Below, piece by piece: positions 21,376 to 31,581 of a stretch of DNA of 64,000 nucleotides (position 1 is its first letter; the number at the start of each line of letters is the position of its first letter). The DNA comes from Ochromonas danica. Taxonomy: Eukaryota; Sar; Chrysophyceae; Chromulinales; Chromulinaceae. The stretch covers positions 62,001-126,000 of the forward strand of contig VKHL01000044.1 of NCBI GenBank assembly GCA_015146655.1, given 5' to 3'. Below the pieces are notes generated by a model. The model was not told the DNA's origin, ran no database searches, and worked only from the letters and a program-made list of their open reading frames with translations. The position numbers and the translations under genes are program-made.

Positions 21376-24300
21376 TCAACGTTTCCTTTGATATTTCGCC
21401 TTCCAATAGCCTTCATAATAGCCACCATCTGAGACAATCGTCGTATCGTACATCGACTGACTATGGTCGTCGTCAATAGTCGAGTCATCTAAGAATCCAC
21501 TACGATGGGTACCAGTACTAGTATTGTTATTGTAATTGCTACTGCTATTACGAAAAGAAGTTGAGAATGAAGAAGAGGATAGGAACGATGTTGATGGAGA
21601 GGAGGCAGAAATGGCAGTTGATTGGATGTTATTTTCAAATCGCACACGTGAAGTTAATCCAGCAGAACCACTACCATAGATCGATCCCTGTTGATTCATC
21701 ATATTCCCCTGACCACTACCACTACCACCATAACGTCCTGGCAGCAGGATATTATTATTACTAGCAATAGAGGAAGAAGGTGGACGAGGAGGAAGAGTTT
21801 GTCCTTCCTTTGCCTCTGATTCTGGTCCATTCCATGGAATAGGAGGATAACGATTAGAACTATTATTTAACATAGAGAGATCATCATCACGTGAGATATC
21901 TGGACCATCTAATGTTAGACCTGATCGTTGCCAGAGAGGATAGTCAACACCTTCTTTCTTATTATTGTTATTGTTATTGTTATTATTGCTATTATTATTA
22001 TTATTCTCCATCGTTATCATAGTAGTTGTCATAGGTTGTTGTAATTCAGAGATTTCTTCCATCATAGAGTCTTGTTGTTGTTGTTGTTGTTGATCCACCA
22101 CTCTATTAGACCCTATCTGCTTGGATTCATTATTATTATAATTGTTATTATAATTGTTATTGTTATTGTTGTTAATAACATTTTCATTTTGTACAGGAGG
22201 AGGATCAGTAGTAGTATTGAGATTTCTCCCTTTCTTCCATTGGGTAGAGAGTAAAGTCTCAGGTGTCTCTACACGTCCTCTACCACTAATACCATTAGTA
22301 GTAGTACCACTATATTGACCAAGATTAGGAGTACTAGAAGTGGTAGTATTCATCATATTGTATCTTGGAGGATGTAAGGTTTGATTCACTTGTGCTTTCA
22401 TCATAGATAGTTGTTGTGTAATATACTGTAAAGCATCTCGTTCTACTTGTTGATCAAGACTATTACTACTATTGTTATTATTATGATTTATTAATAGTTG
22501 TTGTTCATAGTCCATCATAGGTCGTTCCTCATAACTTCTATTTAACAGATCAGTAAAGAGATTACCAGAAGAAGAAGTAGAAGAACGATTCTCATTATTC
22601 ATCATAGGAATTAATGCATTATTTGGTAGACTATATGGTGTTTGTGTTAGTGGAGTATTGCGGGTATTTCCATTATTACTATTACTATGATGACTACTTC
22701 TAATAGAAGGATTTGGTGTAGTTGCCAGAGCGACTTCTAATGCTCTAATTTGTTTCTTTAATTGAAGTACTTCATCTTCTAAATCTTCTTTTTCACGATT
22801 TATAGTCTTTGACAATGTTCTTAATCGATCTAATTCAACACGCTCTTCAGCATAATTCATTTTATTACGACTTTCTTTTTCATTATGATATGTTTGTATA
22901 TCATGTAATTCACGACGTAATTTAGATAATTGCCATTCATGTTGTTGTTGTATTTCTTGTATACGTTGTTCTGTTTGATATTGCCATTGTTGTTCTGCTT
23001 TCTCTATAGCCGTTGATACTAATTTAGGTACTTTTGCATTAATTTCACTTTGTAAAGTACGCTTTTCTTCTTCATGAGTTTTCAAAAGGTCATCTTTATG
23101 AGAAATCTCCTTTTGTAAGACTGTCATAGTCTCTTGTAATTGACTTTCATACTCTTGTCGAATAGAATATAATTGATCTTTTAATACTTCTTGTTGTTGT
23201 TGTTCTTCTTTTATTAGTTTTTCTTTACGAAATACGATATCTTGATAATTTAAAATATCCTTTTCTTGTTGTCGTATACGTAATAAGAATTCTTCTTCTT
23301 TAGCAGAATATTCACCAAGACGTTCTTTTAAACGACGATTTTCAATTTCTAATTGATCTGTTGTTAATCGTATCTTACGTACTGCTTGATTCTCTGCTTC
23401 TGATGATTTATCTAATTGACCTTTCAGAACAGAGACCATAGCATCTAATTCGGTTACACGTGACGTTAATCGAGCAATCTCCGCCTAGATAGATAGACAT
23501 TACAAATACAAATACAATGACAATGACAATGACAGAGACAAAGAGGAGAGAGTGAGAAAGAGAATGAGAATGAAGAAAACAAGTCATTTAATGTATAATA
23601 GGATTAGTAATGTAATGTAATGTAACTATGTACTGTACCATACTGTACTGCACTATACAATACATATACACAGTAGCAGTATAAAGTACTACAACTAGTA
23701 TATAGTAATTAACAATTAATTAACTAATTAATTAATGTCTATTACAGTACCTGTGATTGTGCTTTGACTCGTCTTGCTTCAGCTTCTGTACTAGTTAATT
23801 GATCACTTGATACTGTTGTAATACTTTGTAACTTTCTTAATTCAATTTCTAAAGCTTCTTTTTCATGTTTTATTACCATAGCTTCTGCTTTATATTGTGC
23901 AACTTCTTGTTCCATACGTTGACAACGTTGTTGTATTGTTAGAAATGCTTGTACTTGTATTTCAACTTCTTGCATAGATTGTTGACGTTGTTGTTTAGCA
24001 TTTTCTGCTTCAATAGAAGTTACTTGCATAGCTTGCATTGTCATAGCTAACTTCCCTTGTATAGCAGCATTTTCTTCTCGTAAATTACGTAATTCAGTAG
24101 CTTTCCTTCTACCTTCATCTTCTAATTCTCTTATAGATTGTCTCATCGTATTTATTTCAATTTGCATTTCTGCTTTTCCATCTTCTTTAGAGAGATTAAC
24201 TTTACGTTTTAATGTTTCATTATCACGTAATAAATCATCATATTTATGTTTTAATAGTAATAATTCATTTTGTAATTGATCATGTTCTTCCAATGATTTC

Positions 24301-26285
24301 TTTTCTAATAACCTTATCTTCTCTTTCATTTCATCTTCGACTTCATCACGTAATTTTCTTGTTTGTTCACGTATTTTCACTTCATGTATATCAGTTACTT
24401 CTCTTACTTTATTATTCATTTGACTTTGTGAAAAGGAAAGTTGTTCTTCAATTTGTTTACGATTTCTTCGTTCTTCATGTAGTTTTTCTTCTTCTTGTTT
24501 CAATTCTTCTCGTAATAGAAGAAGTTCTTGATGATGATTTATTTTCAATTCTGCTATTTGATCTGAAAGTGATTTACGTTCAGTACGAAGGTCATCAATT
24601 TCTTTTCGAGCACGTGTAAGATCTTTATCTATGAGATCTTTGTCAATTTCTAATTGTTCAATAATTTGTAATCGTTTATGAGCTAGACTTGTTGCTTCAT
24701 GATCACGTTGTTCTTCTCGTTCACGTTCTCGTTCACGACCTCGAGATCGATCTTTCTCCCTCTCTCTGTCTCTGTCTCTATCACCACCATCTCGTTCTCT
24801 GTCTCTGTCTCTGTCTCTGTCTCTGTCTCGATAGTTATCTCTCTCACGATCTCTACGACCTTCTCTATTAGCATCTCTGTCTCTCTCACGACCTCTCTCT
24901 CTGTCTCTGTCTCCATCTCTATCCCTGTCGTCCTTTTCTCCTCCTCTCCCTCGTGACTCGCCAGTCCTGCCTGTCCTATCCCCACCACTACCACCACCGC
25001 GATCTCCTCCTCCTCCTCGACCTTGACTAATAGGACGATTTGTTTCAACATGGAAATCTTCCACATCCATGACACTTTCTACTTGACTGTTATTACCACT
25101 TCCTTTATTATTATTGCTATTATTATTATTATTTCCTTGTATACGATCATAACTAGAGGATAGTCTATTATTAGGTGAAGAAGCACGTCCACTAGGACCT
25201 TGATGTTGATTCTTCTTCTCTTCCAATGGATCATCTTGACTACCTCCACCACCACCTCCTCCTCCTCCACCACCACGACGAAAGATACGATTAGCAGGTT
25301 GTGGATTTTGTAACGTCTCCGCATTCTGTATCTCTAGATTACCACCAGCACTAGTATTACTATTATAGGTATTACCCCATTTAGTTAATCCATCCAAACG
25401 CTTCTCATGTTGTGGAGTATCAGAATAGAAGTGTTTGGTATCACGAAACATTGGAGGTGATTCATCACGATGAACTTGTTCATCAATCACTGATTCATTA
25501 TCTAAGAAGTCTTCTTCACTTAGACCAAAGGCAGGTTTATTACTATTAGAGGTCGTGTTGTTGGATTTAGAGCCTCCTTGTCTATTGGATACACCCTGTT
25601 GTTGTTGTTGCTGTTGAGTGTTGTTAGTGATAGCACCAGTAGTGTTATTGTTATTGTTAGTGTTAGTGTTAGTGGTAGTACGGCGAGTAGTAGCAGGTTC
25701 AGGTGAAGAAGGAATATCTTCAAAATCCTCTACAGCTTCAACTTCTGTGACTTCTTGATGACGATCTTCTCTCTCTCGATTACGATCTCTTCCTCTATTA
25801 TCTCTCTCTCTGCTATCCCTATTATTCTCTCTATCATCCCTATTGTTGTTATCTCTCTCTCTGCTATCACGATTCTGTCTACTATCTCTCTCTCCTCCTC
25901 CTCCTCCTCCTCCTCGTGTTGAAGTAGTAGTAGTAGTAGTAGCACTACTATTACGATTGTTGTTATTATTGTTCTTATTCTTATTCTGTTGAAGTTGTTT
26001 TTCAGTTTGTTTTTCATGTTTACTTCGTTCTTGTTGAACTTTTTTCATGTATTTTTGTTCTTCTGGATGCTTCCATTCACTTTGTCCTGTCTCATTATTA
26101 TAGAAATATGGAATACCAGCATGTTCATCCTCTCCTATACCAAATTCCCATCCTGGAGGAAGATTATCAAAGGCATCTTCTGCGATATGAATGAGATATT
26201 GTTCTGTGTCGATATTAATCCCTAGGTAATGAGCAAAGACTAAGATAGCTGTTTCAACAGCTTTAGGATCAATTTCTTCACTCAT
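21376..26285 (-). CDS. CEP164-like WW and coiled-coil protein (ciliary distal appendage)
   Basis: Two exons, 26285-23751 and 23484-21376, with a 266-base intron (KAQSQ|AEIARLTSR), giving 1547 residues. The N-terminal 100 residues resemble CEP164: AHYLGINIDTEQYLIHIAE, then a WW domain (LPPGWEFGIGEDE...PYFYNNETGQSEWKHPEEQKY). CEP164 is needed for docking of the basal body to the membrane and for ciliogenesis. The middle is highly disordered with Gly runs and an Arg-Asp dipeptide-rich region (RDRDRDRE) at about residues 420-530. From there to about residue 1090 long coiled coils dominate, followed by Asn/Gln-rich sequence and a short C-terminal block (GGYYEGYWKAKYQRKR) that looks conserved rather than low-complexity. 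The start codon is 247 bases from that of the divergent kanadaptin-like gene. Confidence 0.65.
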
Positions 26286-26531
26286 AACAGAAGAAGAATG
26301 ATTGTTGATTAATTAGTAAGAGAGGGATATCAATATTAGAAAGAGAGAATCGTTAAAATTCAATACCAACCGCCAACACCAGTTCCCACTCATTACAATA
26401 ATAGTTGACCTGCTCCAATCAAATACTCCCCCCTCATGGTAATAATACTATTCGCACGCATCACAATAATAATAGACAAGACAAGAAATGGATAAGATAG
26501 AGAACCGGACGGAGGTCTAACAAAGAAAGTA
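26286..26531. promoter_or_regulatory. Bidirectional promoter region
   Basis: Only 246 bases separate the start codons of the CEP164-like (-) and kanadaptin-like (+) genes, so both promoters and 5' UTRs must fit here. AT-rich, with no repeats of note. No motif could be named with confidence. Confidence 0.5.
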
Positions 26532-28730
26532 ATGTCATCATCATCGTCATTACCACCTGAAAAGTTATTTTCTTTAGAAGTAATAAAAGAAGGTAGTATA
26601 CTAGGTGAGATACCTTTAGAAGGTAAATCATGCTTTCTCTTAGGAAGACAAGCTGATGTCGTGGATATCCCTTTAGACCATCCTTCTATCTCACGTAAAC
26701 ATGCTCTCTTACTCTATCAACCTGATAATGCTAATGCTGATGGTAGTAGTAGTGGTAGTAGCAGTAGTGGTAGTGGTAGTTGGAGAATTAAGGATTTACA
26801 TAGTGCTCAAGGGACTATAGTGAATAAGAAGCGTATAGCGACAGAGGTAGATCATCCTCTACGAGTAGGAGATGTTATCCAATTTGCTGCTTCTACACGA
26901 CTGTATCATTTCCATGGTCCTGAACATCTTCTACCTAGTGAGTATAGTAGTGCTCATCTTGAAGATCTTCGTCGTGCCTCAGAGGAGAGAATTGAGAAAG
27001 AGAAAGCAAGAAGAGTGAAGGAGAAGAAGAGAGAAGAAGAAGAAGGGATTTCCTGGGGGATGCATTGGGCTGATGAAGAGGAGGAGGAGGAGGAGGAGGG
27101 AGGGGTAGAAGGGAAGAGTGGAAGGCAGCACTACCGAGGTAGTGCCCAGGGGGTAGGAGAAGAAGAAGATGGTGATGATGATGATGAACGATTCCGCCCT
27201 GGTGATCATCATCATCGTAATAGTAAACTACCTTCTTATCTCCGACAAGATGAGAATTATGATCGTAAATATGGTGAAGGCTATCATGCAGATATTAGAG
27301 ATGAAGAAGCACATAGTGAGAAAGAGAAAGAAGTCTTAGCTATGATAAGAAAGAAAGAAAAGAAGATTCAGAATATGGAAGAAGAGAATCGTCGTATCTT
27401 TATGAAAGAACAACAACAAGAAGAAGGTCTAACAGAAGGTCAATTAGCTGCTGTCTCACGGAATGATCAACAAATAGCTACACTCACTGAAGAGATTCAG
27501 ACTTTGATAGGAAAGATTCGTCAGAAAGTATCATCATCTACTGCTACTGCTGCAGGAGGAGGAGGAGATGGTAAGAGGAGGAAAGTAGAGCAGCAGGAGG
27601 AGGAGTCAGATGTATTGGATACTTCAGCTCAAACAGCTGATCTCTCTACTAACTGGAGACTTCGGAAGAAGTTAGGAGTACATGGTAATCTCCTCAAATC
27701 TATCCATCAACCCCCCTCCTCCACTACCTCTAACACTACCTCTAACACTACTGCTACTAGCACTAGTACATCTTCTATGAGAGGGAAGAAGGGTAAGACA
27801 GAAGCGTTAACTTATGAAGAGATCTCCTCTATCTTAAGTCAACGTGAAGAACAATTATCACAATTAAAGAAGACAATCGATGAGATGGAAGAGAAGATGA
27901 AAGAAGTCAATAAGCAGTTAATACACTCTAAAGAGGTAGGAGATGATGATATTGAAGTATTGATACGAAGTGATGAGTTGAAGGAGATTCAAAGTCAGTA
28001 TAAGAGCTATATTCGCGAAGAAAGTCAAGGTAGGGAAGAGATTCAACAGTTAGCTGCTCTTCTTAAAGTTGCTACTCCTGCTTTACCCTCTCTCACTACC
28101 AAGACTACTACTGCTACCACTTCCTCTACCACTACCTCTACCACTACTAGTGCTATTGTTAGTGGTGCAGCATTAGCTAAGAGTGAGAAGAAGAAGAAGG
28201 AGGAGGAGGAGCAGGGAAGTGGTAGTAGTGCTAACAGTGGTGTTGGTAGTGGTAATAGTGGTAGTCACAGTCTGGGGAAAGTAGATTCTTCTATCACCAC
28301 TATCAATAATAAGAACAAGAAGAGAAGTGTAGAGGAAATGGAGAGAGAAGAAGAAGAAGAAGACTCTCTTGCTAGCTTTAAGAAGTTTGTAGAAGATGAG
28401 AAGGTGAGAGAAGAAGAGCTAGCCAGCAAGTCTTCCATAGAGAGAGAAGCTGACAAGAAGGTGAAAGTTATCAGAGGAAGGGATAGCATGATGGTAGCAG
28501 ATAGTATGATGGGAGAAGAAGACAATAAGAAGAGTCGACCTGTGAAGGGACCCATCTTACCACCACCGCCACCACCTTCTACTGTTAGTGGTAGTGGTAG
28601 TGGTAGCTCTCAGCTTCCACGTGGTCATGGAGCAAAGAATATGCTAGAAGGAGGAGATTATGTTTGGGTACCTCCAAAGACTCAGAAAGGTGATGGCAGA
28701 ACGGCTTTAAATGATAAGCTGGGCTATTGA
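26532..28730 (+). CDS. Kanadaptin-like FHA-domain protein (SLC4A1AP family)
   Basis: Single exon, 732 residues. Residues about 12-130 form an FHA domain (CFLLGRQADVVDIPLDHPSISRKHALL ... LHSAQGTIVNKKRI ... VGDVIQFAASTRLYHFHGPE), a phosphothreonine-binding module. The order after it matches kanadaptin: a basic/acidic helix with ISWGMHWADEEE, a DVLDTSAQTADL segment, coiled coil, and a C-terminal WVPPKTQKGDGRTALNDKLGY that is typical of the family. Kanadaptin is a nuclear protein linked in other eukaryotes to RNA metabolism and once to anion-exchanger trafficking; its role is poorly known. The double-stranded-RNA-binding-like region found in animals is not evident. Glutamate runs and Ser/Thr runs come from repeats. 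It shares a promoter region with the CEP164-like gene. Confidence 0.8.
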   Translation: MSSSSSLPPEKLFSLEVIKEGSILGEIPLEGKSCFLLGRQADVVDIPLDHPSISRKHALLLYQPDNANADGSSSGSSSSGSGSWRIKDLHSAQGTIVNKKRIATEVDHPLRVGDVIQFAASTRLYHFHGPEHLLPSEYSSAHLEDLRRASEERIEKEKARRVKEKKREEEEGISWGMHWADEEEEEEEEGGVEGKSGRQHYRGSAQGVGEEEDGDDDDERFRPGDHHHRNSKLPSYLRQDENYDRKYGEGYHADIRDEEAHSEKEKEVLAMIRKKEKKIQNMEEENRRIFMKEQQQEEGLTEGQLAAVSRNDQQIATLTEEIQTLIGKIRQKVSSSTATAAGGGGDGKRRKVEQQEEESDVLDTSAQTADLSTNWRLRKKLGVHGNLLKSIHQPPSSTTSNTTSNTTATSTSTSSMRGKKGKTEALTYEEISSILSQREEQLSQLKKTIDEMEEKMKEVNKQLIHSKEVGDDDIEVLIRSDELKEIQSQYKSYIREESQGREEIQQLAALLKVATPALPSLTTKTTTATTSSTTTSTTTSAIVSGAALAKSEKKKKEEEEQGSGSSANSGVGSGNSGSHSLGKVDSSITTINNKNKKRSVEEMEREEEEEDSLASFKKFVEDEKVREEELASKSSIEREADKKVKVIRGRDSMMVADSMMGEEDNKKSRPVKGPILPPPPPPSTVSGSGSGSSQLPRGHGAKNMLEGGDYVWVPPKTQKGDGRTALNDKLGY

Positions 28731-29261
28731 TCCTGCTGGAAGTCATTCTCTACATATACTATACTAGTAGTACTATTCTAGTGGTACTGTAGTAGTAGTA
28801 CTGTAGTAGTACTGTAGTCTTCTTCTTATTGCTGTTTGATTGTAATGGTAGATAAGGCCTTCCTTTCAGAGTTGAGTTGAGTTGAGTTGAGTTGAGTTGA
28901 GTTGAGTTGATTGTTGTTTGTTTAGTATACCTTAAGGCTTATAAGAATGATTGATTGTCTTTCTTCGCTGCTGTAGAATATATTACAGTATAGCCTCTAC
29001 AGTACAGCAGCACAGTCAATGAGTTACACAGTATACAACTGCTGTGTACTGTACTGTCAATAGACAGTCAACTAGTGTGTATGTCGTCTATTCTCCAGTA
29101 AAGTTAACGCGTTTGTGTGAAAAAGCAGTTTCTCACTTGAAGCAGCGGGCACGCCACGGAGGGAATGAGAAGCTTCTCTTCTCCTTCTCTTCGAGTCTTC
29201 GAGTCTTCACAAGCGACAAGGTCCAGTGCTCCCTTACTACCCCCACCCACCCCTCTGAATA
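28731..29261. other. Spacer with pentanucleotide microsatellite
   Basis: It contains TAGTACTGTAG-type repeats at about 28750-28820 and a TTGAG tract listed separately. The last 200 bases should be the promoter of the next gene. No gene was recognised. Confidence 0.6.
28871..28910. repeat. (GTTGA)n microsatellite
   Basis: Eight perfect tandem copies of the pentamer GTTGA. A pentameric unit is unusual here, where most microsatellites are trinucleotides. Confidence 0.95.
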
Positions 29262-30602
29262 ATGTTCCCAAGATCAACTAAATCAATTGCTTCTTATGAA
29301 ATCATGAAGACTCAATATCGATCTTTCATTTCTTCTTGTTTAAGAAGAGGGATGAAGAATCCATCATCTCTCTTATCCACCACCACCACCACCACCACCT
29401 CCTCCTCCACGATTTCTTCTACGAGGAGAATGATGATGACTACTCATGCTATTGCTAGTACTATGAATAGAGGTTATGAAGTTGTCTCTTCAAGATCTGT
29501 GAAATTTTCAGTTTTCACAATTCCATGTCGTTATTTCAGTCATGATAACAACAATAATGATAACAATAATGATAAAAATACTAATAATAATATCAAAAAA
29601 GATGATGAGAATAAGAATAAGAAAATCAACAATGATGACAATAATAATAATAATCAAGAAGAAGAAGATTATCAATTACATCAATCTTATACTTTATTAT
29701 CACGTATTACAAGATTTTGGACAAGAAGTGATGAAGAAATTTCTAAAGAATTATTACCATTATATACATTAGGTCCAAAAGATCCTTATCGTATATTACT
29801 CTTATTATCGGATTTACAACATCCACTTGTCAAAAAGTATAGTTTTCAAATTGAGACTTTTGTAACAGGCAGTAAAAAAGCGATTTTAGAACTCAAAAGT
29901 GCGATGTTTTCCAGTGAGGTATGTGACATGCGTGCTTCAGGTACTATACCTTTAACACCTACTAGTGACTTCTTAAAGCATTCCTTATGTCCACATTTAT
30001 TCTTTGCTGTCTTTTGGCCATTAAGACGTGGTGAATCTGATTTTGTTGCTTCTTCTATTGATCTTCTTCTCTTACAAGTCTTACGTGTTCATACTATCAT
30101 TGTTAATGAAGACTTCTTAAGAGGTCGTGATGAACGATTACTAATTGCACGTAAAGCATGGCAATGGTCACGTTCTACTAAGAATCAATCTGAATTAACA
30201 GGACAACAGATTAATCAAGTAGAAGCCATGGAGGTAGATGACATGGTAGCTAATCCAGATGGTACCATGGCAGCTGGGTTAGGTCGTGGTACAGGTAGGA
30301 ACTACCCGATTGGAAGTGTCCTCTTACAAGTGGATGTCTACTTTGAAACTATGGAAGAGATCTTCAAGTATAATCGAGTGAATAATGATTATACGGTAGA
30401 GTTGTTTGGTGAAGAAGAAGAAGAAGGAGGAGGAGGAGAGAAGAAGAAGTTGAAAAGACATCAAAGAGAGAAATGGACATTAGAAGCTTGTGTTTCAGGT
30501 CATGTAGAAGAGAATTGGATTGTCTCTCATTTCCATCGTTTATCTTCTTCTAGTAGTCAAGTGGTGGATCAAGACAAAGATCAACAACAAAAACAACAAT
30601 AA
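29262..30602 (+). CDS. Uncharacterised, probably mitochondrial, protein
   Basis: Single exon, 446 residues. The first 95 residues are rich in Ser, Thr, Arg and Met with almost no acidic residues (SIASYEIMKTQYRSFISSCLRRG...), as in a mitochondrial presequence. An Asn/Asp/Lys run from AAT/GAT repeats follows. From about residue 145 the protein looks folded: SRITRFWTRSDEEISKELLPL, DPYRILLLLSDLQHP, LFFAVFWPLRR, and near the C-terminus a strand pair ending WTLEACVSGHVEENWIVSHFHRL. That ending faintly recalls Tim44/MBA1-type domains, but I cannot confirm the link. No operon-like partner is evident. Confidence 0.55.
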   Translation: MFPRSTKSIASYEIMKTQYRSFISSCLRRGMKNPSSLLSTTTTTTTSSSTISSTRRMMMTTHAIASTMNRGYEVVSSRSVKFSVFTIPCRYFSHDNNNNDNNNDKNTNNNIKKDDENKNKKINNDDNNNNNQEEEDYQLHQSYTLLSRITRFWTRSDEEISKELLPLYTLGPKDPYRILLLLSDLQHPLVKKYSFQIETFVTGSKKAILELKSAMFSSEVCDMRASGTIPLTPTSDFLKHSLCPHLFFAVFWPLRRGESDFVASSIDLLLLQVLRVHTIIVNEDFLRGRDERLLIARKAWQWSRSTKNQSELTGQQINQVEAMEVDDMVANPDGTMAAGLGRGTGRNYPIGSVLLQVDVYFETMEEIFKYNRVNNDYTVELFGEEEEEGGGGEKKKLKRHQREKWTLEACVSGHVEENWIVSHFHRLSSSSSQVVDQDKDQQQKQQ

Positions 30603-31581
30603 TAATAATAGCAATAATAACAATGATAATGATAATAACAATAGTAGTACTGTAGTCTAGTAGTCTTAGTCATGAGTCAATTAGTATCTAGTCAGTCTGT
30701 CATAGACAGCACTGCAGTACTAGTAGACTATGTGAGAGACAGACTGTGACAGACAGACAGAGAGACTCTGAGAGTGAGAGACAGTGAGTGAGAGACTGTG
30801 TGACAGTAGTCTAGAGATTAACTTAACATCGCATCTACCACTAGTCTACTAGATTAACTTAACATCTTGTCCACTGCTACTACTACAAGTACTGTAGTCA
30901 GTCAGAGACACAGCAAAGAGAGTAAAAGATAGTGGGACAGAGTGAGAGTGAGTGAGTGAGTGAGAGTGAGAGAGTAGTCTAGAGCGAGGTAGTGAGGTAG
31001 TGTGGTGTAGCCTACCAGTATAGCCCAAAGATTAACTTAACGTCTCATCTACTTAAGTTAAGCCAATCAGAGTCAGCAGTGTACAGTGACAGTGACAGTG
31101 ATATGTGGTAACTTAGTAACATAACGTTGAAAGAAACTATTACATCTATTTTAGACCAAATATAATAACTCAGAGCAATATTAAACATATAAGCTTATGT
31201 ACTAGCTAGCTTCATTGCCGATAGTTCAAATCAATAGGTCAAACCACCAAGAAAACGTTACTATCGTCTAATATCCTTTACAAGATCTAACAACTATTAA
31301 CATATATGACTTGTAGTTAAAGCAGTCTCGTAGAAGTATCACAAGCAAGTTCTCTATTTTGTCTCTCCCATTCTTCTACTTTGGATGGATATTAGAATGA
31401 ATGAAAGTGATAATAAGAGAAGAGAGGAAGTTACATGGACTATCACGAAGGGAAGGAAAACATGTTAAAATATTACATATTAATAGTACAAGCAGGTTCC
31501 GTATCAAAAAGCTGCATGCTGCATGCTGGTTACAAAAGTCTGCAAACCTATGGCAGACACAATACAACAATACAACAATGA
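30603..31581. other. Repeat-rich spacer
   Basis: AAT/AATAAC repeats at the start, then GACAGACAGAGAGACT- and GTGAGTGAG-type repeats to about 31000, with repeated AGATTAACTTAACATC blocks at about 30816-31040. A decayed copy of part of the RTA1-like gene follows. 31200-31581 shows no gene. Confidence 0.6.
31105..31198 (-). pseudogene. Decayed fragment of the RTA1-like membrane protein gene
   Basis: About 94 bases align in the same orientation to 34735-34833 inside the RTA1-like gene: GTAACTTAGTA, CATAACGTTGAAAGAAACTA, ATTTTAGACCA, ATATAAGCTT. Identity is roughly 80-85 percent by eye, with small gaps. The fragment covers the stretch encoding IWSKMDANSFFQRYATKLP but no longer forms an open frame of any length. 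It looks like a remnant of a former tandem or dispersed paralogue about 3.6 kb from the intact gene. Confidence 0.75.

Noticed and set aside
24212-25960. Several open frames rich in Arg/Glu, Val/Ile or Ser on both strands within the CEP164-like gene
   Set aside because: They are other-frame readings of simple repeats encoding Arg-Asp and Asn runs.
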